From Lacticaseibacillus chiayiensis (GTDB taxonomy: Bacteria > Bacillota > Bacilli > Lactobacillales > Lactobacillaceae): DNA of 64,000 nt. The notes beneath the pieces are model-generated. The model saw only the letters and a program-made list of their open reading frames with translations. It made no database searches and was not told where the DNA came from. This document shows, in pieces, positions 1 through 8,061 of the stretch. The first letter of the stretch is position 1; each line of letters begins with the position of its first letter. Both the position numbers and the translations under genes were made by a program. The DNA is taken from the NCBI RefSeq assembly GCF_004123795.1, contig NZ_MSSM01000021.1, positions 62,001 to 126,000 on the forward strand, written 5' to 3'.

Positions 1-1841
1 GTTGTATACCAGTCATCCAGATTACGTGGTTGGATGTTGGCACGAAGCTCATGTGGTGCGTGAACATCAATCGCCAGCAACATTTTGGCGCGTTCTAGGC
101 GAGACTTGGAACGCCAGATGCGCGCCCAGTTGATGAAAAAGGCCCGTAGATCGGCATCGGGTTCGCGCTTAGCAGTATCCAAAGCCGCCGCCAAACCACC
201 AGCATCGGCAATATTCTCCGACACAACCAATTTGCCATTCACCTTACCTGCTGCCGTTTCGAGACCGTCGAATTCGTCAATCATGTCTTTGGTCAGCTCG
301 TTGAAGTGGGCATAATCCGCTTTTTGCCACCAGTTGACCATGTTACCAAACTCATCGAACTGGGCGCCATTATTGTCGAACCCGTGGGAAATTTCGTGCG
401 CGATCACGGCCCCAATGCCCCCTAGATTTTGTGAGGCACTTTGTTTCAATGAATAAAATGGTGCCTGAAGAATTGCAGCTGGGAACGTGATGTCATTTTT
501 TGACGGATCGTAGCTGGCATTGACCAAGTGACCGGGCATATTCCAGACAGTGCGATCAACCGGTTTGCCCAGCTTGTCGTAGTTATACTGTTGCTGAACG
601 AGCTGCATCGCTTTTAAATTCTCGACTAAGGATTTTTGTGCATCAACGTGAAGCAAATCGTAAAGTGCCTCAGGTTTGTCCGGATAGCCCATTTTGAGCA
701 CCATCTTGTCGAGCTTAAGAATGGCTTTGTCTTTCGTCGGTTGTGACAGCCAATCGGAATTTGCCAAGCGCCGTTTGTAAGTAGCAATCATTTTCTCAAC
801 CAATTGTGTCACGTCAGCCTTCGCTTTTTCGCCAAAATAGGTGCGGCCATAGTAAATGCCAATTGGTTCGCTGAAATACGCATTGGCAACGCGGTAGGCA
901 TGCTTATCTTGATTCGGCGATTTAGGTGCCCCCGATAATGCACGGTTGTAAGTGCCGCCTAACTGACGAAGAGGTTCACTTAAAAAGCCGGACAAGCTGT
1001 CGAGGTTTAGTACATAAAGCCAGTCGCGGTAGTTGGCAAAATTGGCTTCATTGAACAATTGGCCAAATTCATCCAAAAAGCGCGGATCAGCGACCACGAT
1101 GGTATCCGGAACCGTTTTAAAAATGGCCTTCAAGAAGCCTTCAAATTCAAATGGTTTAAGCTTCTCAATGACCGTGGTTGTTGGCATTGGATTATAAGCT
1201 TTCGGATAATCGGCCCACTCCTCGGAACTTTTGACGTGTTTGGCAATTTCGGCATCAAATGCAAGCGCACCGGCCAGCGTTGCCTTTTGCGCTGCCTCAT
1301 CAAGATCGGTGTATGCCAATAATTTGGTCATCATGTCTTTGAAAATGCCAAGCAGTTGCGCACCGTTTTGATTATCTTTGGCGTAATAAGACGTGTCTGG
1401 CAAGATCGTCTTCGGCCCCATGAGATTAATCACATTTTTGCTGGTGTCCTTCATATCGGCGTCGACGTAAAAATTAAATGGCGGATCAATGAGGTGTTGT
1501 TGAAGCAATTCGGCAGCACGGTTATTGTAATCGGCTAGATCCTTGATGTCGAAAACGCGATGCAGTGTCGGCAAAGCCGGTTCGAACCCGGCAGCGTCCC
1601 GCGTCTTAAAATCCTTGGCCTGTCGATAAAGCGTCACTGCTTGGGCAAAGTATTTGTCCGGCGCTTCTTTTTTACCGTTAGCGACAGCGGCAAAATCAGC
1701 CATCATTTTTGCTTCTACTTCGTCGGCCAAATCCTGAAAGCCGCCGGTACTGCTTTTGTCATCGGGAATGACTGCTTGATCCATCCAAGCCCCATTCACC
1801 GCTCGATATAGATCATCTTGGTAGCGCACTTCACTCGTCAT
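1..1841 (-). CDS. pepO: M13-family zinc endopeptidase PepO, 3' end outside window
   Basis: Cytoplasmic neprilysin-type oligopeptidase that cleaves medium-length peptides, part of the casein-peptide utilisation set of lactic acid bacteria. About 613 codons are visible. The zinc site HEISH lies near residue 477 in the context VIAHEISHGFDNNGAQ. The second zinc-ligand motif ENIADAGG follows about 60 residues later, and a conserved N-A-S-Y segment precedes the site. These are the M13 hallmarks. The start ATG has GGAG upstream (AAAGGAGCTTTTCTA). No signal peptide is seen, as expected for bacterial PepO. The missing tail should be only about 20 codons, judged from the usual family length near 630. 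It is transcribed away from lplA and shares a 700-bp intergenic region with it. Confidence 0.95.
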   Translation of the reverse strand, partial: MTSEVRYQDDLYRAVNGAWMDQAVIPDDKSSTGGFQDLADEVEAKMMADFAAVANGKKEAPDKYFAQAVTLYRQAKDFKTRDAAGFEPALPTLHRVFDIKDLADYNNRAAELLQQHLIDPPFNFYVDADMKDTSKNVINLMGPKTILPDTSYYAKDNQNGAQLLGIFKDMMTKLLAYTDLDEAAQKATLAGALAFDAEIAKHVKSSEEWADYPKAYNPMPTTTVIEKLKPFEFEGFLKAIFKTVPDTIVVADPRFLDEFGQLFNEANFANYRDWLYVLNLDSLSGFLSEPLRQLGGTYNRALSGAPKSPNQDKHAYRVANAYFSEPIGIYYGRTYFGEKAKADVTQLVEKMIATYKRRLANSDWLSQPTKDKAILKLDKMVLKMGYPDKPEALYDLLHVDAQKSLVENLKAMQLVQQQYNYDKLGKPVDRTVWNMPGHLVNASYDPSKNDITFPAAILQAPFYSLKQSASQNLGGIGAVIAHEISHGFDNNGAQFDEFGNMVNWWQKADYAHFNELTKDMIDEFDGLETAAGKVNGKLVVSENIADAGGLAAALDTAKREPDADLRAFFINWARIWRSKSRLERAKMLLAIDVHAPHELRANIQPRNLDDWYT

Positions 1842-2030
1842 TAGAAAAGCTCCTTTCGTTATGAAACGATATGACATAAGCTTAACGCATTTCTCATTTA
1901 CTTGCACGGGAAATCAGTTAGCCGTATGGTTTGCGGGTAAATAAAGGTTTATATAAAATTAGAAATTCTGCAACTTTTAACAAAGGGTAACAGAAACCCT
2001 TTAACCGGTGAGTGTCCATAAAACATTTTG

Positions 2031-2044
2031 TGAAACCGATTTCA
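2031..2044. promoter_or_regulatory. Candidate CcpA-binding (cre) site
   Basis: TGAAACCGATTTCA matches the 14-bp cre consensus TGWAANCGNTNWCA at every position. It lies about 190 bp upstream of pepO (minus strand) and about 490 bp upstream of lplA (plus strand). Carbon catabolite control of peptidase genes is known in lactic acid bacteria. Control of either neighbour here is an inference. Confidence 0.55.
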
Positions 2045-2069
2045 TTTAAGATAACAAGTTGTTTGCAAT

Positions 2070-2083
2070 CGAAATCGCTTTCT
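2070..2083. promoter_or_regulatory. Second, weaker cre-like site
   Basis: CGAAATCGCTTTCT matches 12 of 14 cre consensus positions, missing only the outermost T and A. It lies 25 bp from the perfect site at 2031-2044. Paired cre sites can act cooperatively, but the mismatches make this one speculative. Confidence 0.3.
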
Positions 2084-2163
2084 TTTTAATCATTAACTCG
2101 CTAAAATAGGGCATGTACCAAAACGACCCTGACAACATTTGTCCGGGATACGAGATCGGACGT

Positions 2164-2520
2164 TTCACCGGCGCAGGAACCTGCATGTAAGGATCTTGGT
2201 CGCAATGGCCAAGCCCGGGCCATCACGCCCAAGGCCACTTACACTCCGGCTCCTAACCGCGCTGGTTCACGCTCACCATAACGCGTTCACCGGCGCAGGA
2301 GCCTGCATGTAAGGACCTTGGTCGCAATGGCCAAGCCCGGGCCATCACGCCCAAGGCCACTTACACTCCGGCTCCTAACCGCGCCGGCTCACGCTCACCA
2401 TAACGCGTTCACCGGCGCAGGAGCCTGCATGTAAGGACCTTGGTCGCAATGGCCAAGCCCGGGCCATCACGCCCAAGGCCACTTACACTCCGGCTCCTAA
2501 CCGCGCCGGCTCACGCTCAC
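2164..2520 (+). repeat. Three tandem copies of a 122-bp palindromic repeat (family locus 1)
   Basis: Copies begin at about 2166, 2288 and 2410, an exact 122-bp period. The third stops at 2520, directly against the lplA ribosome binding site. Each copy folds into a long hairpin. The outer arms are GGAGCC/GGCTCC, followed by TGTAAG/CTTACA, CCTTGG/CCAAGG and ATGGCC/GGCCAT, closing on AAGCCCG. Copies 2 and 3 are almost identical and copy 1 differs at a few positions. Related elements occur at six other places in the window. No protein is encoded. Confidence 0.93.
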
Positions 2521-2537
2521 AAGGAGGAAACCAATAG

Positions 2538-3551
2538 ATGTATTATGTCATTATGAAGTCTCACGATATTCGGGAGAATTTGGCGACGGAGCAGTATTTG
2601 ATGAATGCCAAACAGTTCGATGAACCACTGCTGCTTTTTTATTATGAAAAGCCGAGTGTGATTGTCGGGCGCAACCAGAACACGCTGGAAGAATTGAATC
2701 AAAAATATGTTGAGGAACACAATATTGTCGTGACGCGGCGCTTGTCCGGCGGTGGTGCGGTTTACCACGATTTGGGCAATTTGTGCTTCTCGTTTGTGGT
2801 CGATAGTGATTCTGAGGAATTCGGTGACTTCAAGTCCTTTACCCAGCCAATCGTGGATGCCATTCACACATTGGGCGCCACGAGTGCTGAAGTTTCCGGG
2901 CGCAATGACATGCTGGTTGATGGCAAGAAGTTCTCCGGCAGTGCCATGTATACACGTAATGGTAAGACCTTCTCGCATGGTACGTTAATGCTGGACGTTG
3001 ACATGAGTGTCATCCCTAATGTCCTCAATGTGCCGGAAGACAAGATTAAGAGTAAGGGCATCAAATCTGTTAAAAGTCGTGTGACTAATTTGCGTCCTTA
3101 CCTCGACAAAAAGTACCAGGATCTGACGGTACCTGAATTTCGCGATATCCTGTTGACTCGGCTGTTTGGCGTCGACGATGTTGCTGAGATTAAAGACAAG
3201 GAATATCACGTTACTGACGCCGACCAAGTCGAAATCAAGAAGATTTACGACGATGTTTACAACAACTGGGACTGGGTATACGGTCACAGCCCAGAATTCA
3301 CGACTAAGAAGCGCAAGCATTTTGACTATGGTACGATTGATGCCCGCTTTGATATTAAAGACGGCAAGATCGCAAACGTTAAGTTCTATGGTGACTTCTT
3401 TGGACCTAAGGATGTTGCTGACGTCACCACTGCTTTGAAAGACAAGCCGTATACGTCTCAGGCAGTTAAGGAGACCTTGGATGGTATTAACACTAATGAT
3501 TACTTCACCAATATTCCTAAAGATGACGTCATCAACTTGTTGGTACCTTAA
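2538..3551 (+). CDS. lplA: Lipoate--protein ligase A
   Basis: ATP-dependent attachment of scavenged lipoate to the E2 and GcvH-type domains of 2-oxoacid dehydrogenase complexes, in the cytoplasm. The 337-residue length is typical. The lipoyl-adenylate motif RRLSGGGAVYHD sits near residue 70 and the catalytic-lysine region DGKKFSGSA near residue 133. A C-terminal accessory domain follows (about 245-337). The start is supported by a strong AAGGAGG at 2521-2527. This Shine-Dalgarno begins exactly where the third palindromic repeat ends, so transcript folding could influence translation. No pyruvate dehydrogenase genes are adjacent, so it appears monocistronic, with its own terminator. Confidence 0.95.
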   Translation: MYYVIMKSHDIRENLATEQYLMNAKQFDEPLLLFYYEKPSVIVGRNQNTLEELNQKYVEEHNIVVTRRLSGGGAVYHDLGNLCFSFVVDSDSEEFGDFKSFTQPIVDAIHTLGATSAEVSGRNDMLVDGKKFSGSAMYTRNGKTFSHGTLMLDVDMSVIPNVLNVPEDKIKSKGIKSVKSRVTNLRPYLDKKYQDLTVPEFRDILLTRLFGVDDVAEIKDKEYHVTDADQVEIKKIYDDVYNNWDWVYGHSPEFTTKKRKHFDYGTIDARFDIKDGKIANVKFYGDFFGPKDVADVTTALKDKPYTSQAVKETLDGINTNDYFTNIPKDDVINLLVP

Positions 3552-3574
3552 GCATCAATCAGTTCAATATTTTC

Positions 3575-3612
3575 AAAAAGGGGCAGCCATTTTACCGGCT
3601 GCCCCTTTTGTT
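3575..3612 (+). terminator. Rho-independent terminator of lplA
   Basis: GGGGCAGCC and GGCTGCCCC form a 9-bp stem around ATTTTACC, followed by TTTT. A nearly identical hairpin in the same orientation lies at 7645-7682, on the other side of the ABC transporter locus. Confidence 0.9.
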
Positions 3613-3791
3613 GACGCCCTCTTAGTAACTCTTCCCGATCGAGTTTGACTTGGCCAATTTCTGGATATTTTCTAACATTAAAAACATCTCATAATATTTA
3701 ATAAGGTTAGTTTAGCGCGATGGCTAAGGGTTAAAATCCGTGGAGTTATTGACGGCTCACAATTATATCCCGCTAATATCAGTTCCTTCAC

Positions 3792-5297
3792 TTATAATCT
3801 AAAAACAATATCTGCTTGTTTTTTTATCCAATCTTGATCCGCGGTAAGAATAATGATATACCGATTGTCTTTTAACCAAGTCAGGATTTTTTGACTTCTA
3901 GCCACATCGATAACATCAAAAGGTCTGTCTAAAATTAAAAGCTTGCTGTTGAGAGCTGCTCTTGCTAAAGCAATCCGTAGCTTTTCACCAGTTGAAATCT
4001 TGGTTGCATTGATTTGTAAATCACTCTTAAATCGTGCGGAAAGCCCTAGAATTTCTAATAAGTCTTGTTTCAACACGCGTTCGCTAGGCTTAATTGTCTG
4101 GGTGACATCAGGATCTGGAAATAAATGAATATTATTATATAAGGATTCATGAAAAACATAAGGGTTTTCTGGTAGATATCCAACTGAATGGTTTGATGAG
4201 TCAAAACCATTTGTATCAATGTTTAAGTATTGTTCCGGTGCATGAGCTAGTTCTCGTAGTAATCTGCTTTTACCACTTGTATTATTACCAACGATGCAGA
4301 GGATATCACCCTCTTGTAATGCAGCGTTGCCCTCCTTGAATTCTGTCTTGAATCGTTTCAGTACCTTTTCATATTCAGGATTCGGGTGATTCACACGAAG
4401 CAATAACTGACCAATCTTATTATCAACAAATCTGATCCTTTGTAACAATTCAATTGTTTGGCTTGAAATGGTAACAAAGTCAAAGCCTGGAGCTATATAG
4501 GTTAAAAACAGCGCTATTGTTCCTGGTGAGATGCTATTCGTCCGGTTAGCAACAAATAGAGTAAGTGCAATCGCTAGCATATTGACGAATGAAATGACAT
4601 TATTCAAAAATGACGCATAAGTTGCTTGCTTTAAACTGTTTATTACTTGTACCTTGTTTTGCTTATCAAAAGCTGACTGGGAATGGAGTTTGCCAAGAAA
4701 TCGCATATACTTGTAGTTAGTAATTATATCAAACATTAAACCAAAGTACTTGAGTGAAGCTTTTCTTGCCTGCCGATACAAAACTTCATTATATCGTTGT
4801 GCAAGGATAACAACGGTTTGCACAATGATCAATGGGATAATGACAGTGATTGTTAATGGGCGGCTGTATGAAAACAAAATGATTAGAGAGCCAATCAAGA
4901 ATATTAATTTTACACACAGATCTGTCAGTGTTAATGCTGCAAAATCAATTGAGGGAAGATCAACATTAACCACATTCAAGAGATCTGAGGCAGGTGTCGC
5001 CCCAATGTCTTTCAATTTTGAGAATAGATTATTAATAAATCTTTTGTCCGTATTAAATGTGATTTTCGCGTCTAATAAACCATACTGATTTCGTGACATA
5101 TTGATGACAATCACTACGCCTATGTAAAGTGCAACGGTCATCCAAAACACTGAACCATGATATACAGCTAACTCATCGAAAGCCTTCTTTTGAATCAAAC
5201 CGATGACAAGGGGTGAGGATTCTTGAATCAAAGAAAACAACATCAGTGCTGCAATTAATTTTTTTCTTTCAAAAAAGACTTTACGTATTTTCAACAT
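3792..5297 (-). CDS. ABC exporter half-transporter with degenerate ATPase site (second subunit)
   Basis: Membrane exporter half-molecule of 501 residues: about six transmembrane segments (1-290) then a nucleotide-binding domain (about 320-501). Walker A is present (GNNTSGKS). The signature is ISTGE in place of LSGGQ. Walker B reads LLILDRP, with Arg where the catalytic Glu is expected, and the switch His is replaced (ILTADQDW). The domain should therefore bind but hardly hydrolyse ATP, as in one half of heterodimeric exporters. The start ATG overlaps the upstream ABC gene by 7 bases, so translation is probably coupled. The substrate is unknown. The DNA is visibly AT-richer than its surroundings, suggesting acquisition. 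Confidence 0.85.
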   Translation of the reverse strand: MLKIRKVFFERKKLIAALMLFSLIQESSPLVIGLIQKKAFDELAVYHGSVFWMTVALYIGVVIVINMSRNQYGLLDAKITFNTDKRFINNLFSKLKDIGATPASDLLNVVNVDLPSIDFAALTLTDLCVKLIFLIGSLIILFSYSRPLTITVIIPLIIVQTVVILAQRYNEVLYRQARKASLKYFGLMFDIITNYKYMRFLGKLHSQSAFDKQNKVQVINSLKQATYASFLNNVISFVNMLAIALTLFVANRTNSISPGTIALFLTYIAPGFDFVTISSQTIELLQRIRFVDNKIGQLLLRVNHPNPEYEKVLKRFKTEFKEGNAALQEGDILCIVGNNTSGKSRLLRELAHAPEQYLNIDTNGFDSSNHSVGYLPENPYVFHESLYNNIHLFPDPDVTQTIKPSERVLKQDLLEILGLSARFKSDLQINATKISTGEKLRIALARAALNSKLLILDRPFDVIDVARSQKILTWLKDNRYIIILTADQDWIKKQADIVFRL

Positions 5298-6993
5298 GTT
5301 GTAGTGCCCTCATAAACAGCTTCCCAGTCGGCTAACTGTGAGAAATAAGTGATTTCACCGTTCGCTATAGAATAGACATGATCGGCAAACAGAAGCCGAT
5401 CAGACTTGTGCGAAATTACAATTACTTTTATTTTATGACTAGTTGCGTAAGATCGTAGCAAGTTTGAAATATCACTAAAACGTTCATTGTCTAAAGAACT
5501 CAAAGTTTCATCCATGATGATGAAGTCCTTTTCTTCCAGTAATGCCCGTAAAATTAATAATAGTTGTCGGTCGCCATCTGCGATCTTGTCGATGTTTTCT
5601 CCCTCCGACCCTACTTTTTTTGATAAGGTTGTGCGTAGATAGTCCAACATAGGCATGGGAACGTGCAAACGAGCAAGGTGTTCCCATGCAGTTTCTTGTC
5701 CGGTTAATGGCGCAAAACCTTGCAAGTTATTTTCAATCGAGGCATGGAAGAGGGCTTGATCGACGGAAACATAGGAAACATTTTCGCCCATAGCAGTACT
5801 CGAGATCTTTGAAATAGGAACATTAGCGTAGTTAATATAACCCCCATACTGCCATTGCAACCCTACAATCGCTTTTGCAAGGGTACTTTTACCTGATCCT
5901 GAAACGCCTGACAGACCAATGATTTGTCCGGGGGAAATTACCATATCAGCTTGCTTTAGTACTTGGTGATTAAAGTTTTTCAAGTTGTTAATATGCACGT
6001 GTATGGTTGGCTCGTTGGGATAGTTCCCGTCCGCATCAACCTCTTTAAAACTATTCTCTACCTCCAATAAGTTGCTAAGAGCCCCTTTGAGGTATTGAAA
6101 ATTATTGGAGTGAAATTGGATGTTTTCTAATGGCGACTGGATTCTGTTGCTATAGTCAATCATCATGTACACCGTTCCTAATCCAATAATACCCTGTAAA
6201 AAAAAGTAGCCACCCAATGCTAACGAGGCGATCTCTAAGAAAGCAATGAGAACCAAAGCTGCAATCCATAATCTATAGAAAAACTTTGAGCATGTAACTT
6301 TAGCGGGAGTATCTTATCGTATTGCTTGTTGAACCACGAAATGACGCGATTTGAAACATTCATCGGAACAACATCATTATAATTAACGAAGACGTCTTGA
6401 AGATAATTTGAAGTCTCTGCCTCCTTACTTCTCAGTGCGGGAATAGTCTCGTTCCCCTTCGTGTTGAAGTGTTTCAATATGAGTATCGAAATTAATATGT
6501 ACATCGTAAACATAGCGCCAATGAATAGAGACTGGTAAAGCAATATTGAAATAATTGTCACGACTTGAATAACATCAGACCAAACAGGAATCAAAGTCTG
6601 CTGGCAGAAGACACGGCACTGATCAATGTCTTTTGTTAGTCGATCATTCAAGTCGCCTGTTTGAAGCATCTCGCCATCAACGACTTCATTTCCAAATGAA
6701 ATTAATTTGAGGTAAGCTTTTCGAATTCGATGCGACATCTTCAAAAAAACACGATACGAGAACGCGGTAAATACTGTTCGGCCAATCAACAGTGATAGGC
6801 CGAAAGCCAAATAGATTTTAAAACTATGGGTTACATTAGCGCTCCCAGTTTTCGTAATACCATTTATCATTCTTTGAACGAAGATCTCTGAATAAACAGA
6901 ACTAGTGCTCAGTGCCAATGACATGACCAGTATGAGGCATAATGTCATTAGACTGCGTTTACCGATGATCTCTGATTTAAGTATTTTTGGCAT
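5291..6993 (-). pseudogene. ABC exporter half-transporter (first subunit), interrupted by a -1 frameshift
   Basis: The start ATG at 6993 follows AGGGTGA and gives 252 residues of transmembrane domain, ending at a stop at 6235-6237. The rest continues in another frame from about 6285 to 5291. Adding one T to the five-T run (five A on the plus strand, 6279-6283) joins the frames into one protein of about 567 residues, the normal size. The NBD has Walker A GVSGSGKST, an unusual signature IADGDRQ, an intact Walker B DFIIMDE and switch HIS in VISHKSD. This would be the catalytically competent partner of the gene at 3792-5297. The break could be a real mutation, an assembly error, or a slippage site (Phe codons TTT/TTC permit a -1 slip). 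Confidence 0.8.
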
Positions 6994-7043
6994 AATTATC
7001 ACCCTAATTAAGTAGGTTAAAAAATTGCGCTTGTAACATATCT

Positions 7044-7157
7044 TTAAGCAATGAGATCTATTAGTTTGGCAATGGGAACTTGCAGGACAGCGTCCATAAA
7101 GCTTGTCTTGCTCGGCAGTTTCCATTTGAGCGATCTTTTTAATCCCTTAATGAGCAA
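7044..7157 (-). other. Possible short peptide gene upstream of the ABC exporter
   Basis: An open frame of 37 codons starts with TTG at 7157 and ends with TAA at 7044. It encodes a basic N-terminal half (IKGLKRSLKWKLPSK) and a hydrophobic, amphipathic C-terminal half starting at an internal ATG at 7097 (MDAVLQVPIAKLIDLIA). It lies between a good promoter and the exporter start. No convincing ribosome binding site is visible. A second open frame, continuous with the exporter gene and containing five cysteines, overlaps it. I do not recognise the sequence. It could be an exported peptide, a leader or chance. Confidence 0.25.
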
Positions 7158-7235
7158 ATCTTAAAGGCGCCTGCGCTTTTGCTCCTCAAAATATGCTTTA
7201 ATCGCTATCTAATTTTTTATTGTTTAATTATATTC

Positions 7236-7264
7236 AGATTATCATCGCGATTCTCACAAGTCAA
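7236..7264 (-). promoter_or_regulatory. Sigma-A-type promoter for the ABC exporter locus
   Basis: On the minus strand TTGACT is followed after exactly 17 bases by TAATCT. An alternative TATAAT lies slightly downstream. It reads into the possible small peptide and then the two exporter genes. Confidence 0.6.
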
Positions 7265-7432
7265 CTACTTAAATTATAATTTTAAAATTCATTTTTCTCC
7301 ATAATTTAACTTATGCATCAGTGTCTGACATTCTAAATTTTAGGTACCACAATTATGGGCATTCGTGTCGATCCTCTGTCTGCCTCAAGAAATGACGTAA
7401 TATGCGAAAAAATATCTTTAAATTGGGAATTT

Positions 7433-7470
7433 AAAAAAATGATCGAACACACCTTACTCGATCGTTTTTT
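7433..7470. terminator. Symmetrical hairpin with A and T runs
   Basis: AAAAAATGATCGA pairs with TCGATCGTTTTTT over 13 bp with one G-T wobble. It would work as a terminator in either direction. It separates the exporter promoter from the decayed nif3 fragment. No intact gene reads into it from the right except by readthrough of the terminator at 7645-7682. Confidence 0.6.
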
Positions 7471-7518
7471 GAAACAGAGATTTATACTGCTACTATCACT
7501 GCAAAAATTTTTACCAAC

Positions 7519-7602
7519 TCACATAAACGTAAACGGATCTGTGGACTGTTTCGACGGAATCACTTTAACATCTTAGCCTTCAGCTTTTGCTCATCCATAA
7601 AT
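7519..7602 (-). pseudogene. Decayed copy of the 3' end of a nif3-like gene
   Basis: In the minus frame ending at TGA 7519-7521 the residues read DVKVIPSKQSTDPFTFM and stop. The intact nif3 in this window (37657-38451) ends DVKAIPSKLSTDPFTFM. The match continues upstream (AKAEG for AAVEG) but is broken by two in-frame stops. Only about 28 codons remain. This is an old duplicated fragment or the remains of a second nif3-like gene. Confidence 0.75.
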
Positions 7603-7644
7603 TAACCCGTCAGATTCGATTCAGTAGTCGTTCATTGTTTTTTT

Positions 7645-7682
7645 AAAAAAGGGGCAGCCATTTTACCGGCCGCCCCTTTATC
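7645..7682 (-). terminator. Rho-independent terminator, near-duplicate of the lplA terminator
   Basis: GGGGCAGCC/GGCCGCCCC stem around ATTTTACC, with a run of A on the left giving a T run for minus-strand transcripts from the gene at 7701-7928. Sequence and orientation match 3575-3612 almost base for base, including the flanking ACGCC. Confidence 0.88.
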
Positions 7683-7700
7683 TACGCCTCGTCGGAAGCG

Positions 7701-7928
7701 TTAATTATATTTAATTTGGCTAATGGCGTACGCCTGAATTCGTTTAGCTCCTCGCCCAGTTGCGACCGTAATGACGCCGCGTTCGTTGTATGGCTTAACT
7801 TTTGCCGCTTTAATGTCGACGACGCGGCCCTTTAGGCAATGCCGATCGATCGTATCGATTGCAACCTCGTGCTGTGAGTGTAAAGCATCTTGAAGCAAGT
7901 TGGTAATTTCTTCCGGGCGTTGTGCCAT
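7701..7928 (-). CDS. Small protein of unknown function, 75 residues
   Basis: A short, charged cytoplasmic protein with no signal or membrane segment. The start ATG follows GGAGGAATTCTT, a good ribosome binding site, and a clear terminator lies downstream, so it is very likely a real gene. The N-terminal third looks helical (EEITNLLQDALHSQHE). The rest alternates short hydrophobic strands and charged turns (VAIDTID, GRVVDIKAAKV, GVITVATG, RIQAYAISQIKY), resembling a small beta-barrel such as an Sm-like or YolD-like fold. That is a guess from pattern only. I do not recognise the family. It lies downstream of the 2-hydroxyacid dehydrogenase gene on the same strand. Confidence 0.75.
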   Translation of the reverse strand: MAQRPEEITNLLQDALHSQHEVAIDTIDRHCLKGRVVDIKAAKVKPYNERGVITVATGRGAKRIQAYAISQIKYN

Positions 7929-8017
7929 AAGAATTCCTCCTTCATCTTCATGCCGTCTAAAATGCTGACGGCAACTGTTTCAACGCGTATTGCCGGTTTG
8001 CCAAGCAATACAGTAAC

Positions 8018-8031
8018 TGAAAACGGTTACG
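8018..8031. promoter_or_regulatory. Weak cre-like site
   Basis: TGAAAACGGTTACG matches 13 of 14 positions of TGWAANCGNTNWCA, with the final A replaced by G. It lies between the dehydrogenase gene and the small gene at 7701-7928. Function is uncertain. Confidence 0.3.
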
Positions 8032-8061
8032 AGTCCAGTATAACGGTTGCCGGACTAAATT

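Noticed and set aside
2160-2520. CRISPR array
   Set aside because: Units are 122 bp, nearly identical throughout, palindromic and without unique spacers. There are no cas genes.
2517-2978. Long minus-strand frames inside lplA, pbp1A and others
   Set aside because: They are antisense to genes with full catalytic motifs and have no ribosome binding sites.
3622-3687. Short minus-strand frame ending LENIQKLAKSNSIGKSY
   Set aside because: About 21 codons, no ribosome binding site. It could be gene debris beside the exporter locus, but it is too short to call.
7355-7576. 73-codon plus-strand frame
   Set aside because: It runs through a terminator hairpin and antisense to the nif3 fossil. No ribosome binding site.
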